A DNA stretch of 64,000 nucleotides from Rhodonellum psychrophilum GCM71 = DSM 17998 (GTDB lineage: Bacteria > Bacteroidota > Bacteroidia > Cytophagales > Cyclobacteriaceae), in contig NZ_KB906682.1 in NCBI RefSeq assembly GCF_000381545.1, positions 1-64,000 on the forward strand, in the 5' to 3' direction. Every line of letters begins with the position of its first letter. Position 1 is the stretch's first letter. Below the pieces are notes generated by a model. That model made no database searches. It was not told the DNA's origin and saw only the letters and a program-made list of their open reading frames with translations. Positions 1-9,033 of the stretch are shown here, in pieces. The translations under genes were made by a program, and so were the position numbers.

Positions 1-16
1 GTATATTAAAATATAC

Positions 17-57
17 AAAAAAAAGGTGTAGAAAAGTAATTTTCCTACACCTTTTTT
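17..57. terminator. Bidirectional rho-independent terminator
   Basis: The arms GGTGTAG (25-31) and CTACACC (45-51) form a hairpin with an A-tract before and a T-tract after it, so it can stop transcription from either side. It probably ends a gene that lies left of the window. Confidence 0.75.
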
Positions 58-274
58 ACTAACATTTTATCAAAGGACTTTTTCAGTGGCCTCCTTAATC
101 AGTGGTTATTTTTTTGTTCTAAAACGACCTTTTTATTTGGACATACCTGTTCTACTAGTTAATTATTTGCCACTTTCAATTATTTTTTGATTTTTTTTGG
201 AAAGTTTTGTTCCCAAACTTGCATTTATAAAACTAAATGGTTAAGTTCATATCGAATTTAAAACTTAAACACAA

Positions 275-640
275 ATGAGAGAGCTAACCCGCGCAGAAGA
301 GCAATTAATGCAGATCCTGTGGGATATCGAGAAAGGTTTTGTCAAAGATATCCTCGCCAAGTTGTCAGCCCCCAAGCCGGCTTACAACACCGTTTCCACT
401 ATTATCCGTATTCTGGAAAGAAAAGGTTTTGTTCAACACAAAGCTTACGGTAAGTCACATGAGTATTATCCTATCGTATCCAAGGATGAGTACAGGAGTT
501 TCACAATCAAGAATCTACTTGCAGGATATTTTAGTGATAGTTTTTCTAATTTGGCTTCCTTTTTTGCCAGAGATAAAAATCTCGATGTAAAAGAAATCGA
601 AAAGATCTTGGAGGAAGTGAAAGAAGAAGTAAGAAAGTAA
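275..640 (+). CDS. BlaI/MecI/CopY-family transcriptional repressor
   Basis: This 121-residue protein matches the length and winged-helix fold pattern of the BlaI/MecI (penicillinase repressor) family: an N-terminal LTRAEEQLMQILW helix, the recognition region around YNTVSTIIRILERKGFV, and a C-terminal dimerisation helix ending in a charged tail. Family members bind dyad operators as dimers and are released by proteolysis triggered by a membrane M56 (BlaR1-like) sensor. Such a sensor normally follows in the same operon. Here it does not: about 700 bases of non-coding DNA follow, so this is an orphan repressor or its sensor lies elsewhere. The target is unknown. Family assignment is confident; regulatory role is inferred. 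Confidence 0.88.
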   Translation: MRELTRAEEQLMQILWDIEKGFVKDILAKLSAPKPAYNTVSTIIRILERKGFVQHKAYGKSHEYYPIVSKDEYRSFTIKNLLAGYFSDSFSNLASFFARDKNLDVKEIEKILEEVKEEVRK

Positions 641-1278
641 ACCAATTCAGTTCTACTTGATTATATCTGGAAAAGTGCTTTCTGACTGGTTTTTTCTATG
701 AGATTTACCATACTTTATTTAGAAAGGGAAAAGTGCTTGCGTTAAGAAGAATTATTAATTAATTGACTCCCTTGACTGCATTGCTTTTTTCTATTTTAAA
801 ATTGCAGTAGGTTATAATAAACCCGATATAAGATGAGAACTATTCCGATTTTTTCGGGCGCTTACGATCACGCAAGCGCCCGAAATAATCTCCATTCCTA
901 CAGGGATTCCAGCCGCAAAAATCAATTCCCAATTCTTTTTAAATTTCAGTAAGATTCCATTTGGGAATGCTTAATTATTGTTTTCTGCTGGTTACTGGAC
1001 CGATATGAAATATTTAACCCACACGATTATCCATTCAAAAAAGAAGATATAAAATCAATTAGACCTTTAAAAACATTTTACCGAAGTCCCAACAATGGGG
1101 ATAACTCCTGTTTCTCCCGGTTTTTATAGATTTTTTGGGAGATAAACCAAGCTTCAGGTCTGAGTAGAAAAGATCAGATTTTTCTTCACTGAGTGCAAGG
1201 GGGCCTTGGGCAAGTTTCCGCTTCAATAAAACAGGATTGATTTTTAGTTATTGGTCAAACAGCAAATAAATCATTATC
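641..1278. other. Gene-free interval with one strong inverted repeat
   Basis: No convincing reading frame is seen on either strand. The only clear structure is a perfect 12-bp inverted repeat at 852-885 (arms TTTCGGGCGCTT and AAGCGCCCGAAA, 10-base loop). It lacks a downstream T-tract on both strands, so it does not look like a standard terminator. The interval could be a degraded gene, as it follows an orphan repressor. Confidence 0.5.
852..885. repeat. 12-bp inverted repeat, GC-rich hairpin
   Basis: The arms TTTCGGGCGCTT and AAGCGCCCGAAA flank a 10-base loop. The arms are much richer in G+C than the surrounding DNA, and no U-tract follows in either direction. It may be a dispersed palindromic element or an RNA structure; function unknown. 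Confidence 0.6.
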
Positions 1279-1312
1279 AAAAAAAAAGCCTGATTCTTTT
1301 AGTATCAGGCCT
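1279..1312 (-). terminator. Terminator of the ureohydrolase gene
   Basis: On the minus strand GCCTGAT...ATCAGGC forms a 7-bp stem followed by a long T-tract (the A run at 1279-1287 on the plus strand). It lies directly downstream of the minus-strand ureohydrolase stop codon. Confidence 0.75.
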
Positions 1313-1336
1313 TAGATTTAGTGATTTGGGTAATTC

Positions 1337-2404
1337 CTACTTTAAATTCAGTTTCCCTTGGGATGCTCCATAAAGATTGGACATTCTATACAATAATCTG
1401 GCGCCAACATTACCATCCCATTCATCACCCGCACTTCCTGGTGCCACTTCAACCAAATCGAAGCCTATAATTTTTTTTCCTGATTTGACAACCTGCTTGA
1501 TCAAAAATAAGATTTGCTCCAATTCGAATCCTCCAGAAACCGGAGTACCGGTATTGGGACATAATTTTGGGTCAAAGCCATCGATATCAATGGTTATATA
1601 AACTTCATTGGGGAGTTCCTCGACGATATCATCACAAATGATTTTCCAAGCTTTCCCCTCATACATGTCTTCCTTGATATCAGAATCGTAAAACGTAACG
1701 ATCCTATTGTTTTCCTTTGCCATTATAGACTCCGATTCACAATAATCCCGAATACCTACCTGCACCAATTTGCTGATTTGGGGGATTTTCAAGGCATTAA
1801 ATGCAATGGAAGCATGGGAATACTTAAAATTCTCAAAAGCAATCCGAAGGTCTGCATGCGCATCGATCTGAAGAATACCAAAACTATTGTGACCTTCCGA
1901 AATGGCTTTCATCAATCCCAAGGGAGTACTATGATCCCCTCCAACCAATGCTACCAATTTCCCTTTTTCCCTGTATTTTTTTGCCTGCTCATATACCCAA
2001 TCATTCATCTCTGAACAGACTTTATTGATCAAATCCGGGACGGCTACAAATCTTTCCCGATCGATTTCTTGGGATCCATTCTCCAACCAATTGATGTAAT
2101 TACTCGCCAAAACCCTATAATCAGAACTTTTTTCCGCAATATTTTCGGGTATGGGAAGCATATGTATACCCATTTTCCATGCATCCTTTATGTCACTTTG
2201 GAAAAGATCCACTTGTGGAGATGCTTCCAAAATAGCTTTCGGTCCTCCAGCCGTACCAGCAGTGTAGGATACGGTAACTTCCCAGGGGACTGGAATAATG
2301 ATTAATTCTGCTGTTTCTTCGTCAAAAGGGAGACCAAAAATGCCTTGGTGTGCACTTACCCCATTTGGGTCAAAATTTTCTATAATTTGGTGTTTCAATG
2401 ACAT
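1337..2404 (-). CDS. Arginase/agmatinase-family ureohydrolase
   Basis: The 355-residue product carries the binuclear manganese site of the ureohydrolase superfamily: GGDHSTPLG, then DAHADLR, then DIDGFDP, supplying the usual His and Asp ligands. This superfamily covers arginase, agmatinase, formimidoylglutamase and guanidinobutyrase. The substrate cannot be read from the motifs. Bacteroidota homologues are commonly labelled agmatinase or formimidoylglutamase, and no hut or speA gene is adjacent to decide. It is a monocistronic unit with its own terminator. Family is certain; exact substrate is open. Confidence 0.85.
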   Translation of the reverse strand: MSLKHQIIENFDPNGVSAHQGIFGLPFDEETAELIIIPVPWEVTVSYTAGTAGGPKAILEASPQVDLFQSDIKDAWKMGIHMLPIPENIAEKSSDYRVLASNYINWLENGSQEIDRERFVAVPDLINKVCSEMNDWVYEQAKKYREKGKLVALVGGDHSTPLGLMKAISEGHNSFGILQIDAHADLRIAFENFKYSHASIAFNALKIPQISKLVQVGIRDYCESESIMAKENNRIVTFYDSDIKEDMYEGKAWKIICDDIVEELPNEVYITIDIDGFDPKLCPNTGTPVSGGFELEQILFLIKQVVKSGKKIIGFDLVEVAPGSAGDEWDGNVGARLLYRMSNLYGASQGKLNLK

Positions 2405-2544
2405 TTGAATTTTTTTTGATAACTATTGATTCAATTTATAAAGGCAAAAAAACGAAATTCGCGGTCCTTACAAAAATGTTTGAGGATTTATTAAAAATAA
2501 AATTGAAGCGGAATTAGTTCAAAACCATGTTGGAAAACCAGGAT

Positions 2545-3027
2545 TTATTGGATTACTTCCTTCAAAATCCCTGTCTCCTCTCCCACCATTGACCATTCTT
2601 CTACTTGGATCTCCATAACTGCCATCATTCCGGGTTGAAGGTTTATGTAATTCCCGCCTGTAATGGAGGATAACAAATCACTCAACCCAGGATTATGTCC
2701 GATGAGCAAGACGCTGTCAAAATTCTCTTCCAAACCATTGATCATTTTCAAAAGTTCGTCTTGTTCCGCTTCATAAATGCCATCTTCAAACTTAATGGAA
2801 CCAACATTGGTTTCTTGAGAGATCAATTCCGTAGTTTCTTTCGTTCTATTTGCGCTGCTGCTTAGAATAAGGTCGATTTCAAAATCGTTTTTTTTGAGCA
2901 ATTTGGATAATCGCTTTACTTGGGACCGGCCTTCCTCACTTAGGTTTCGGTTAAAATCCCCATTTTTCAAACGACTAGATTCAGCCTCTCCGTGCCTTAA
3001 TACCGCCAAACTTTTAAAATTATGCAT
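2545..3027 (-). CDS. sixA: SixA-like phosphohistidine phosphatase
   Basis: This 160-residue protein of the histidine phosphatase (phosphoglycerate mutase-like) superfamily has the catalytic RHGEA motif at residues 11-15 and the second histidine in GHNPG near residue 113. The short length and the ANRTKET sequence are typical of SixA, which in E. coli removes phosphate from phosphohistidine of HPt or PTS proteins. In Bacteroidota the substrate is not established. It is divergent from topA across about 150 bases, so the two probably share a promoter region. Confidence 0.8.
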   Translation of the reverse strand: MHNFKSLAVLRHGEAESSRLKNGDFNRNLSEEGRSQVKRLSKLLKKNDFEIDLILSSSANRTKETTELISQETNVGSIKFEDGIYEAEQDELLKMINGLEENFDSVLLIGHNPGLSDLLSSITGGNYINLQPGMMAVMEIQVEEWSMVGEETGILKEVIQ

Positions 3028-3181
3028 GATTTTACCCAGAATGTTTCCTACAACCTATTTAGAAATAATCATGCCAATGCTATATCAAGTCGGTGATAAT
3101 TTGGAATAGAATTTATTGCCATCTATTTTTAGGCTTTTATTTGGGTTGCGTATGCGACCGAATTTCCAAAGTAAAGAGACT

Positions 3182-5503
3182 ATGTCAAAAAATTTAGTGA
3201 TTGTGGAGTCCCCTGCCAAGGCGAAAACCATAGAAGGTTATTTAGGAAAAGATTTTAAGGTTGCCTCCAGTTATGGGCATGTGAGAGATTTGCCCAAAGG
3301 AGACAAAGCCATTGATATAAAAAACAAATTCAAGCCAACCTACGAAGTAACCCCTGACAAAAAAGAAGTTATCAAACAACTGAAAAAACTTGTACTTGAA
3401 GCAGAGACGGTCTATTTAGCAAGTGATGATGACCGCGAAGGAGAAGCCATTTCGTGGCATCTAAAAGAGGTATTGAAACTAAAGGATGAAAATACCAAGA
3501 GAATTGTTTTCCGGGAAATCACCAAAAATGCAATTACCAAAGCAATAGAAAATCCAAGGACTATTGATTATGATTTAGTCAATGCACAGCAGGCAAGAAG
3601 GATTTTGGACCGATTGGTGGGTTTTGAGCTTTCTCCGATTCTTTGGAAAAAAATCAAAGCTGGCCTTTCTGCAGGAAGAGTTCAGTCTGTCGCCGTGAGG
3701 TTGGTGGTGGAAAGGGAAAGGGAAGTGGACAAGTTCAATTCCAAATCCGCCTTCAGGATCACTGCACTTTTTGACGTGAAAGGGAAGACGCTTTCAGCTG
3801 AATTACCCAAAAAATTCGAAAAACAGGAAGATGCTGAGGCATTTTTGAAAAACTGTATAGGCGCGGATTTCAGCATTCAGAATCTCGAAAAGAAACCGAC
3901 CAAAAAATCGCCTGCAGCTCCTTTTACCACTTCAACACTTCAGCAGGAAGCGAGTAGAAAATTGAGTTTTTCGGTGGCACAGACCATGTCTGTGGCCCAA
4001 AAGCTCTATGAAGCGGGAAGGATTTCCTATATGAGAACGGACAGTGTGAACCTTTCTGAGGATGCCATGAATGCGGCCAAAAATGAAATCCACGCAGCCT
4101 ATGGTTCTGAATTTCACAAAGCCAGAAAATACACCACCAAATCGGAAGGTGCGCAAGAAGCGCATGAGGCCATCCGCCCCACTGATTTTTCCCTGCATGA
4201 GATCACTGGAGACCGGAATGAAATCCGTCTGTATGAACTCATCTGGAAAAGAGCCATTGCCTCACAGATGGCAGATGCGCAATTGGAGAAGACCAATGTA
4301 ACCATTGGGATTTCAACCATTCCCCAAACCCTATCCGCAAGTGGGGAAGTCATCAAATTCGAGGGTTTTTTGAAGGTGTATATCGAAAGTACGGATGATG
4401 AACCAGAGGATGAGGAAAACGGAAACAAGGGATTGCTTCCTCCGTTGACTATAGGTCAAATGTTGGACTTGATCGAGATGAAGGCCAAGGAAACTTTCAC
4501 CAGACCTGCCCCGAGATATACTGAGGCATCTTTGGTGAAAAAACTGGAAGAAATGGGCATAGGAAGACCTTCTACCTATGCACCAACCATTTCCACCATT
4601 CAAAAAAGAGATTACGTAGTCAAAGAGTCCAGGGACGGTAAAGACAGAAAATACGTGGAGATGAAAATTGTCGATGGACAATTCAACAAAGAATCCAAAA
4701 CTGAAATTGCGGGAGCGGATAAGAACAAATTGTTTCCCACCAACGTGGCCATGGTGGTCAATGATTTCCTTGTGGAGCATTTCCCCAATGTGATTGACTT
4801 TACTTTCACTGCCCGGGTGGAGAAAGAATTTGATCAGATCGCACAGGGAACCCAAAATTGGGAAGATATGCTCGAAAATTTCTACGGAAAATTCCATGCA
4901 AGGGTAGAAGAAACAGCAAATGTCTCCCGCGCAGATGTGAACAGCTCCAGGGAATTGGGAATTGATCCCAAGACCAATAAACCCGTTATCGTCAGATTGG
5001 GAAAATTTGGTCCTTTGGTTCAGATCGGAGATCAGGAAGACGAGGAGAAGAAATTTGCAAGTCTTAAAAAAGGACAGTTTATAGAAAACATCACCATGGA
5101 GGATGCCATGGAGTTATTCAAACTGCCAAGGGAAGTCGGACTTTTTGAAGAAAAAAGTATAGTCGCAGCTCTTGGTCGATTTGGACCTTACATCAAACAC
5201 GATGATAAATTTGTGTCATTGGGTAAGGAACAGGATCCCTTAAGTATCACAGAAGAAGAAGCCATTCAACTGATCAAGGACAAGAGAGAGGCGGATGAAA
5301 AGAAGTATATCAAAGCTTTTGATGAAAACCCAGAAATCCAACTTTTAAATGGACGTTGGGGGCCTTACATTAAATTCGGTAAAAACAATTTCAAGATTCC
5401 AAAAGACAAAATCGCAGAAGACTTAACGTATGCGGAGACGTTGGAAATCATTGAAAATCAACCCGAAAAGAAAAGAGGTAAATTCACTAAAAAGAAAGCC
5501 TAA
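3182..5503 (+). CDS. topA: DNA topoisomerase I
   Basis: This type IA topoisomerase relaxes negative supercoils through a transient 5'-phosphotyrosine link. It has the Toprim motif VESPAKAKTI at the N terminus, the acidic DDDREGE motif, and the active-site tyrosine in SYMRTDS (about Tyr283). The C-terminal third contains repeats of the type GRFGPYIK/GRWGPYIK, the topoisomerase C-terminal repeat used by Bacteroidota in place of zinc ribbons. The start at 3182 (MSKNLVIVESPAK) is preferred over an in-frame upstream start at 3116, because the core begins immediately and the extra 22 residues look like untranslated leader. A strong terminator follows. Confidence 0.97.
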   Translation: MSKNLVIVESPAKAKTIEGYLGKDFKVASSYGHVRDLPKGDKAIDIKNKFKPTYEVTPDKKEVIKQLKKLVLEAETVYLASDDDREGEAISWHLKEVLKLKDENTKRIVFREITKNAITKAIENPRTIDYDLVNAQQARRILDRLVGFELSPILWKKIKAGLSAGRVQSVAVRLVVEREREVDKFNSKSAFRITALFDVKGKTLSAELPKKFEKQEDAEAFLKNCIGADFSIQNLEKKPTKKSPAAPFTTSTLQQEASRKLSFSVAQTMSVAQKLYEAGRISYMRTDSVNLSEDAMNAAKNEIHAAYGSEFHKARKYTTKSEGAQEAHEAIRPTDFSLHEITGDRNEIRLYELIWKRAIASQMADAQLEKTNVTIGISTIPQTLSASGEVIKFEGFLKVYIESTDDEPEDEENGNKGLLPPLTIGQMLDLIEMKAKETFTRPAPRYTEASLVKKLEEMGIGRPSTYAPTISTIQKRDYVVKESRDGKDRKYVEMKIVDGQFNKESKTEIAGADKNKLFPTNVAMVVNDFLVEHFPNVIDFTFTARVEKEFDQIAQGTQNWEDMLENFYGKFHARVEETANVSRADVNSSRELGIDPKTNKPVIVRLGKFGPLVQIGDQEDEEKKFASLKKGQFIENITMEDAMELFKLPREVGLFEEKSIVAALGRFGPYIKHDDKFVSLGKEQDPLSITEEEAIQLIKDKREADEKKYIKAFDENPEIQLLNGRWGPYIKFGKNNFKIPKDKIAEDLTYAETLEIIENQPEKKRGKFTKKKA

Positions 5504-5508
5504 TCAGA

Positions 5509-5537
5509 AGCCAGAGATCAATTCTCTGGCTTTTTTT
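5509..5537 (+). terminator. topA terminator
   Basis: A 9-bp stem (AGCCAGAGA / TCTCTGGCT) with a short loop is followed by a run of T, starting a few bases after the topA stop codon. Confidence 0.85.
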
Positions 5538-5729
5538 ATGCTGTGAAACCAATATATTATACGCAAAACCAAAATTCGAAAAGATAAGCATACGTTTTCT
5601 TATCCAAAGACCTATCAATGCTTCCAATGTCCAATCATACAATATGATGTATTCAAATTTTTGGGTAATCAAGCGTTGGATTTGAAATAATGGGTGATTG
5701 CATTTAAATTACCTTCTTATTAGACTTGG

Positions 5730-6422
5730 ATGAAAAAACTAGTTGTATTGACAGGGGCGGGAATTTCTGCAGAGAGTGGAATTCGTACTTTTAGAGACAG
5801 TGATGGACTTTGGGAAGGACATGATGTGATGGAAGTTGCATCACCTGAGGGTTGGAGGAAAAACAAAATCTTGGTTTTGGATTTTTATAACCAAAGAAGG
5901 AAGCAAGCATTGGCGGTAAAACCCAATGCCGGGCATTTGGAATTGGCTAGATTGGAAAAACACTTTGATGTCAGCATCGTGACCCAAAATGTAGACAACC
6001 TCCATGAGCGGGCAGGGTCAAGTAAGGTCATCCACCTTCACGGTGAATTGTTTAAATCACAAAGCACTTTAGACCCTTCCCTAGTTTATGAAATGACTTC
6101 ATGGGAAATCAAATTAGGTGATACCTGTAAAAAAGGAAGTCAATTAAGACCATTTATTGTGTGGTTCGGAGAAATGGTCCCCATGATGGATAAAGCGATA
6201 GAAATTTGCAGCAATGCGGATATCTTTGCGGTCGTAGGGACTTCACTTATGGTCTATCCTGCTGCCGGATTATTGCAATACGCCCCAAAAGAAATCCCAA
6301 AATACATCGTGGATGTATCCATTCCAGCTACTGGAGGGATTGAAAACCTCCATGTGATCCAAGCTCCCGCTACTATTGGTGTTGCCCAAATGGCTAAAGA
6401 AATTCTTTCCCAATTCACCTAA
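5730..6422 (+). CDS. cobB: Sir2-family NAD-dependent deacylase (class III-like)
   Basis: The 230-residue sirtuin has the NAD-binding GAGISAESGIRTFR motif at the N terminus, TQNVDNLHERAG, and the catalytic histidine in HLHGEL. The YNQRR segment after the first helix corresponds to the Tyr/Arg pair that selects succinyl- or malonyl-lysine in SIRT5/CobB-type enzymes. This suggests deacylase activity beyond deacetylation, which is an inference. The usual four zinc cysteines are not present; only one cysteine lies in that region, as in several short bacterial sirtuins. It is probably transcribed alone. Confidence 0.92.
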   Translation: MKKLVVLTGAGISAESGIRTFRDSDGLWEGHDVMEVASPEGWRKNKILVLDFYNQRRKQALAVKPNAGHLELARLEKHFDVSIVTQNVDNLHERAGSSKVIHLHGELFKSQSTLDPSLVYEMTSWEIKLGDTCKKGSQLRPFIVWFGEMVPMMDKAIEICSNADIFAVVGTSLMVYPAAGLLQYAPKEIPKYIVDVSIPATGGIENLHVIQAPATIGVAQMAKEILSQFT

Positions 6423-6524
6423 AATATCTGATAGGAGTAAAATGGGCTTGATTCCCTTTCATGCCATTCTTTGACAAAAACCCTTCACCATTTTAAGCCA
6501 ATCAACCCAAATCTAACCTCTTTT

Positions 6525-7856
6525 ATGAAAATTGCTTTCCCCCATCCCATGATCATTATGCTGGCCTTTGTTGGCTTGGCCACTATTTTGACTTATTTGA
6601 TTCCTGCCGGATTATTTGACAGGAAATTGGATGAAAGTACGGGAAGGGAGGTCGTGATTCAGGGCAGTTATAAAACGATTGAAAATCGGCCTGTCAGCAT
6701 CGGCAATATGTTCCTGAGTGTTCCACAGGGAATCGTTGAAGGCGCTGAAGTGGTGGTTTTGATTTTGATCATTGGTGGTGCCTTCTATGTTGTGGACAAA
6801 ACCGGGGCATTCCAATCTGGCCTGGAAAGCCTAATTCATAAATTCAAAAATGCCAAAGCCTTTTTGTTGGTCATTGTGGGGCTCCTATTTGCCACTGCAG
6901 GAGCATTGAATGGGTTACAGGAAGAGATAATTGCCATGGTCCCCTTGCTGATGTTGTTGAGCAATAAGATTGGTTATAAGAAAACCGCAGTTGTTGCCAT
7001 TAGTTTGGGTTCTGCCTTGATAGGCGGTTCCTTTGGTCCGACAAATCCATTTTCAGTAATCATTGCCCAGAATATTGCGGAGGTGCCTATATTCTCGGGA
7101 GGTGTTTTTAGAATGGCATTTCTAGGAATTGCCTTGATTTTTTGGATTGTCTATGTGATCCGGACCGGAAAAGACCAAGAGAACCAAGAAGAAATCCATC
7201 TTGAAATTCCCAGTAAAATATCCGTTTCCCATACGTTTATTTTACTTTTGGTAGCCTTGACTTTTGTCATCATGATCTATGGACTCACCAATTGGTCTTG
7301 GGATTACAATGAGATGTCCGCAATCTTCTTTGCCATGGGTTTGTTAGCAGGAATTATTGGAAAGTTGGGAATAAATGGAACCGCTAAAGCCTATTCAGAA
7401 GGATTTTCCGAAATGGTTTTTGCAGGGATCATCGTTGGTTTGGCAAGGAGCATTTACCTCATCCTCCAAGAGGGACTGGTTATCGACACCATCATTTACG
7501 CTTTGTTTAATCCCTTGGAAAATCTCCCTCTGGGCTTATCGGCCGTTGGCATGATGCTCTCACAAGCCATATTGCATATACCTGTTCCCAGCACATCTGG
7601 CCAAGCTGTCTTGACTATGCCCCTACTGACGCCCATTGCTGACCTGATCGGGATGTCCCGGCAAGTGGTCGTGCTTGCGTATCAGTATGGGGCGGGCATT
7701 ATGGATTTGGTCACACCGAGCAATGGTGGTTTGATGGCAATACTGGCAGCAGCACGGATTTCATACAAAGAATGGATCCAATATGCATGGAAACCCATAT
7801 TGGTAGTTTTTATCATTGCAGCCGTTTCTGTTGTTTCAGGTATATTCTTTCTCTAA
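6525..7856 (+). CDS. YfcC-family (UIT3-type) membrane transporter
   Basis: This hydrophobic protein has about a dozen predicted membrane segments. It opens with FPHPMIIMLAFVGLATILTY followed by IPAG, and carries GGSFGPTNPF and the late PSTSGQAVLTMPLLTP motif, all typical of YfcC/C4-dicarboxylate or basic amino-acid transporters of the ion-transporter superfamily. The substrate is not evident. A TTG start at 6471 would add 18 residues; the ATG at 6525 places the conserved PHP motif near the N terminus as in relatives. It lies 79 bases before an aldo/keto reductase on the same strand, so the two may be cotranscribed. Confidence 0.85.
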   Translation: MKIAFPHPMIIMLAFVGLATILTYLIPAGLFDRKLDESTGREVVIQGSYKTIENRPVSIGNMFLSVPQGIVEGAEVVVLILIIGGAFYVVDKTGAFQSGLESLIHKFKNAKAFLLVIVGLLFATAGALNGLQEEIIAMVPLLMLLSNKIGYKKTAVVAISLGSALIGGSFGPTNPFSVIIAQNIAEVPIFSGGVFRMAFLGIALIFWIVYVIRTGKDQENQEEIHLEIPSKISVSHTFILLLVALTFVIMIYGLTNWSWDYNEMSAIFFAMGLLAGIIGKLGINGTAKAYSEGFSEMVFAGIIVGLARSIYLILQEGLVIDTIIYALFNPLENLPLGLSAVGMMLSQAILHIPVPSTSGQAVLTMPLLTPIADLIGMSRQVVVLAYQYGAGIMDLVTPSNGGLMAILAAARISYKEWIQYAWKPILVVFIIAAVSVVSGIFFL

Positions 7857-7934
7857 AAAGATGGAGCCTTGTGAATGAAATTATTATAAGACCAAAAAAA
7901 TCCAGTTATTTGAATACAACAAACCTAAAAAACC

Positions 7935-8954
7935 ATGCAAATCAACGATCACAATCCTTTACCTCCGTATTTACCCAATCCTTCTCGGTACAGTGAGATG
8001 CCTTTCCGAAGATGTGGAAACAGCGGAATATTATTGCCATTGATCTCTCTGGGATTATGGCATAATTTCGGACACAATGCCGACTTCAAAAATGCCAGAA
8101 CCATCCTTCGAAAAGCCTTTGATTCTGGAATTACACATTTCGATCTTGCCAATAATTACGGACCACCATTTGGTTCTGCAGAAGAGACTTTTGGACGCAT
8201 CATGGAGAAGGATTTTAAATCCTACAGAGACGAATTGATTATTTCCACAAAAGCCGGATGGGATATGTGGCCTGGTCCATACGGCAATCATGGATCAAAA
8301 AAATACCTGATTGCGTCTCTTGACCAGAGTTTAAAAAGAATGGGTTTGGAGTATGTGGATATATTTTATCACCACAGGCCTGATCCAGATACTCCGATGG
8401 AAGAAACCATGGGCGCTTTGGACCAAATCGTAAGACAGGGAAAAGCATTGTATGTGGGCATCTCGCAATACAGCGCTGAGGAAACTTTAAAAGCATCAAA
8501 AATCCTCAAGGAATTGGGTACTCCTTGCCTGATCCATCAACCTCGATACAGCATGTTTGACAGATGGGTGGAAAATGGATTGCTTGATGTGATTGAAAAA
8601 GAGGGAATCGGATCTATTGCTTTCTCTCCTTTGGAGCAAGGAATGCTCACGGATAAATACATAAAAGGGATACCGGAAGACAGCCGCATTGCCAAAGATG
8701 GAAGATACCTGAAAGAAGGAAACATCACCGAAGAGATACTCAAGAAAGTAAAAGCCTTGAATCTGATTGCTTTGGGCCGCGGTCAATCCTTAGCACAGAT
8801 GGCCATCTCTTGGTTGTTGAAAGACCCGAGAATAACCACTGTTTTGGTTGGTGTAAGCAAACCAGAACAGTTGGAAGACAATATTAAAGCTGTTCAAAAT
8901 TTTGTTTTTTCAAAGGACGAACTAAATGATATTGAAAAAATTCTTCAGGGTTAA
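7935..8954 (+). CDS. Aldo/keto reductase, YghZ-like
   Basis: The 339-residue NADPH-dependent oxidoreductase shows the catalytic tetrad: Asp in FDLANNYG, Tyr in NNYG, Lys in STKAGW and His in YHHRPD. The opening FRRCGNSGILLPLISLGLW and the C-terminal WLLKDPRITTVLVG match the YghZ/GprA subgroup, which reduces L-glyceraldehyde 3-phosphate and methylglyoxal in E. coli. The substrate here is inferred from that similarity. The gene ends in a shared bidirectional terminator with the convergent gene at 9034-9825. Confidence 0.9.
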   Translation: MQINDHNPLPPYLPNPSRYSEMPFRRCGNSGILLPLISLGLWHNFGHNADFKNARTILRKAFDSGITHFDLANNYGPPFGSAEETFGRIMEKDFKSYRDELIISTKAGWDMWPGPYGNHGSKKYLIASLDQSLKRMGLEYVDIFYHHRPDPDTPMEETMGALDQIVRQGKALYVGISQYSAEETLKASKILKELGTPCLIHQPRYSMFDRWVENGLLDVIEKEGIGSIAFSPLEQGMLTDKYIKGIPEDSRIAKDGRYLKEGNITEEILKKVKALNLIALGRGQSLAQMAISWLLKDPRITTVLVGVSKPEQLEDNIKAVQNFVFSKDELNDIEKILQG

Positions 8955-8970
8955 TCTGGAATTTATCTAA

Positions 8971-9012
8971 ATCAGAAAAGCCACGGCATTATAAAACTGT
9001 GGCTTTTCTGAT
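8971..9012. terminator. Bidirectional terminator
   Basis: Perfect 14-bp arms (ATCAGAAAAGCCAC / GTGGCTTTTCTGAT) lie between two convergent genes; the A- and T-rich outer arms allow termination both ways. Confidence 0.85.
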
Positions 9013-9033
9013 TCAAAATAAACATTTACAGTA

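Noticed and set aside
3116-3181. Upstream start extending topA by 22 residues
   Set aside because: The extension is not similar to TopA N termini and the ATG at 3182 places the Toprim motif at the expected position.
4331-4897. 188-codon antisense frame within topA
   Set aside because: It lies wholly opposite a well-conserved gene, and shows no recognisable motif.
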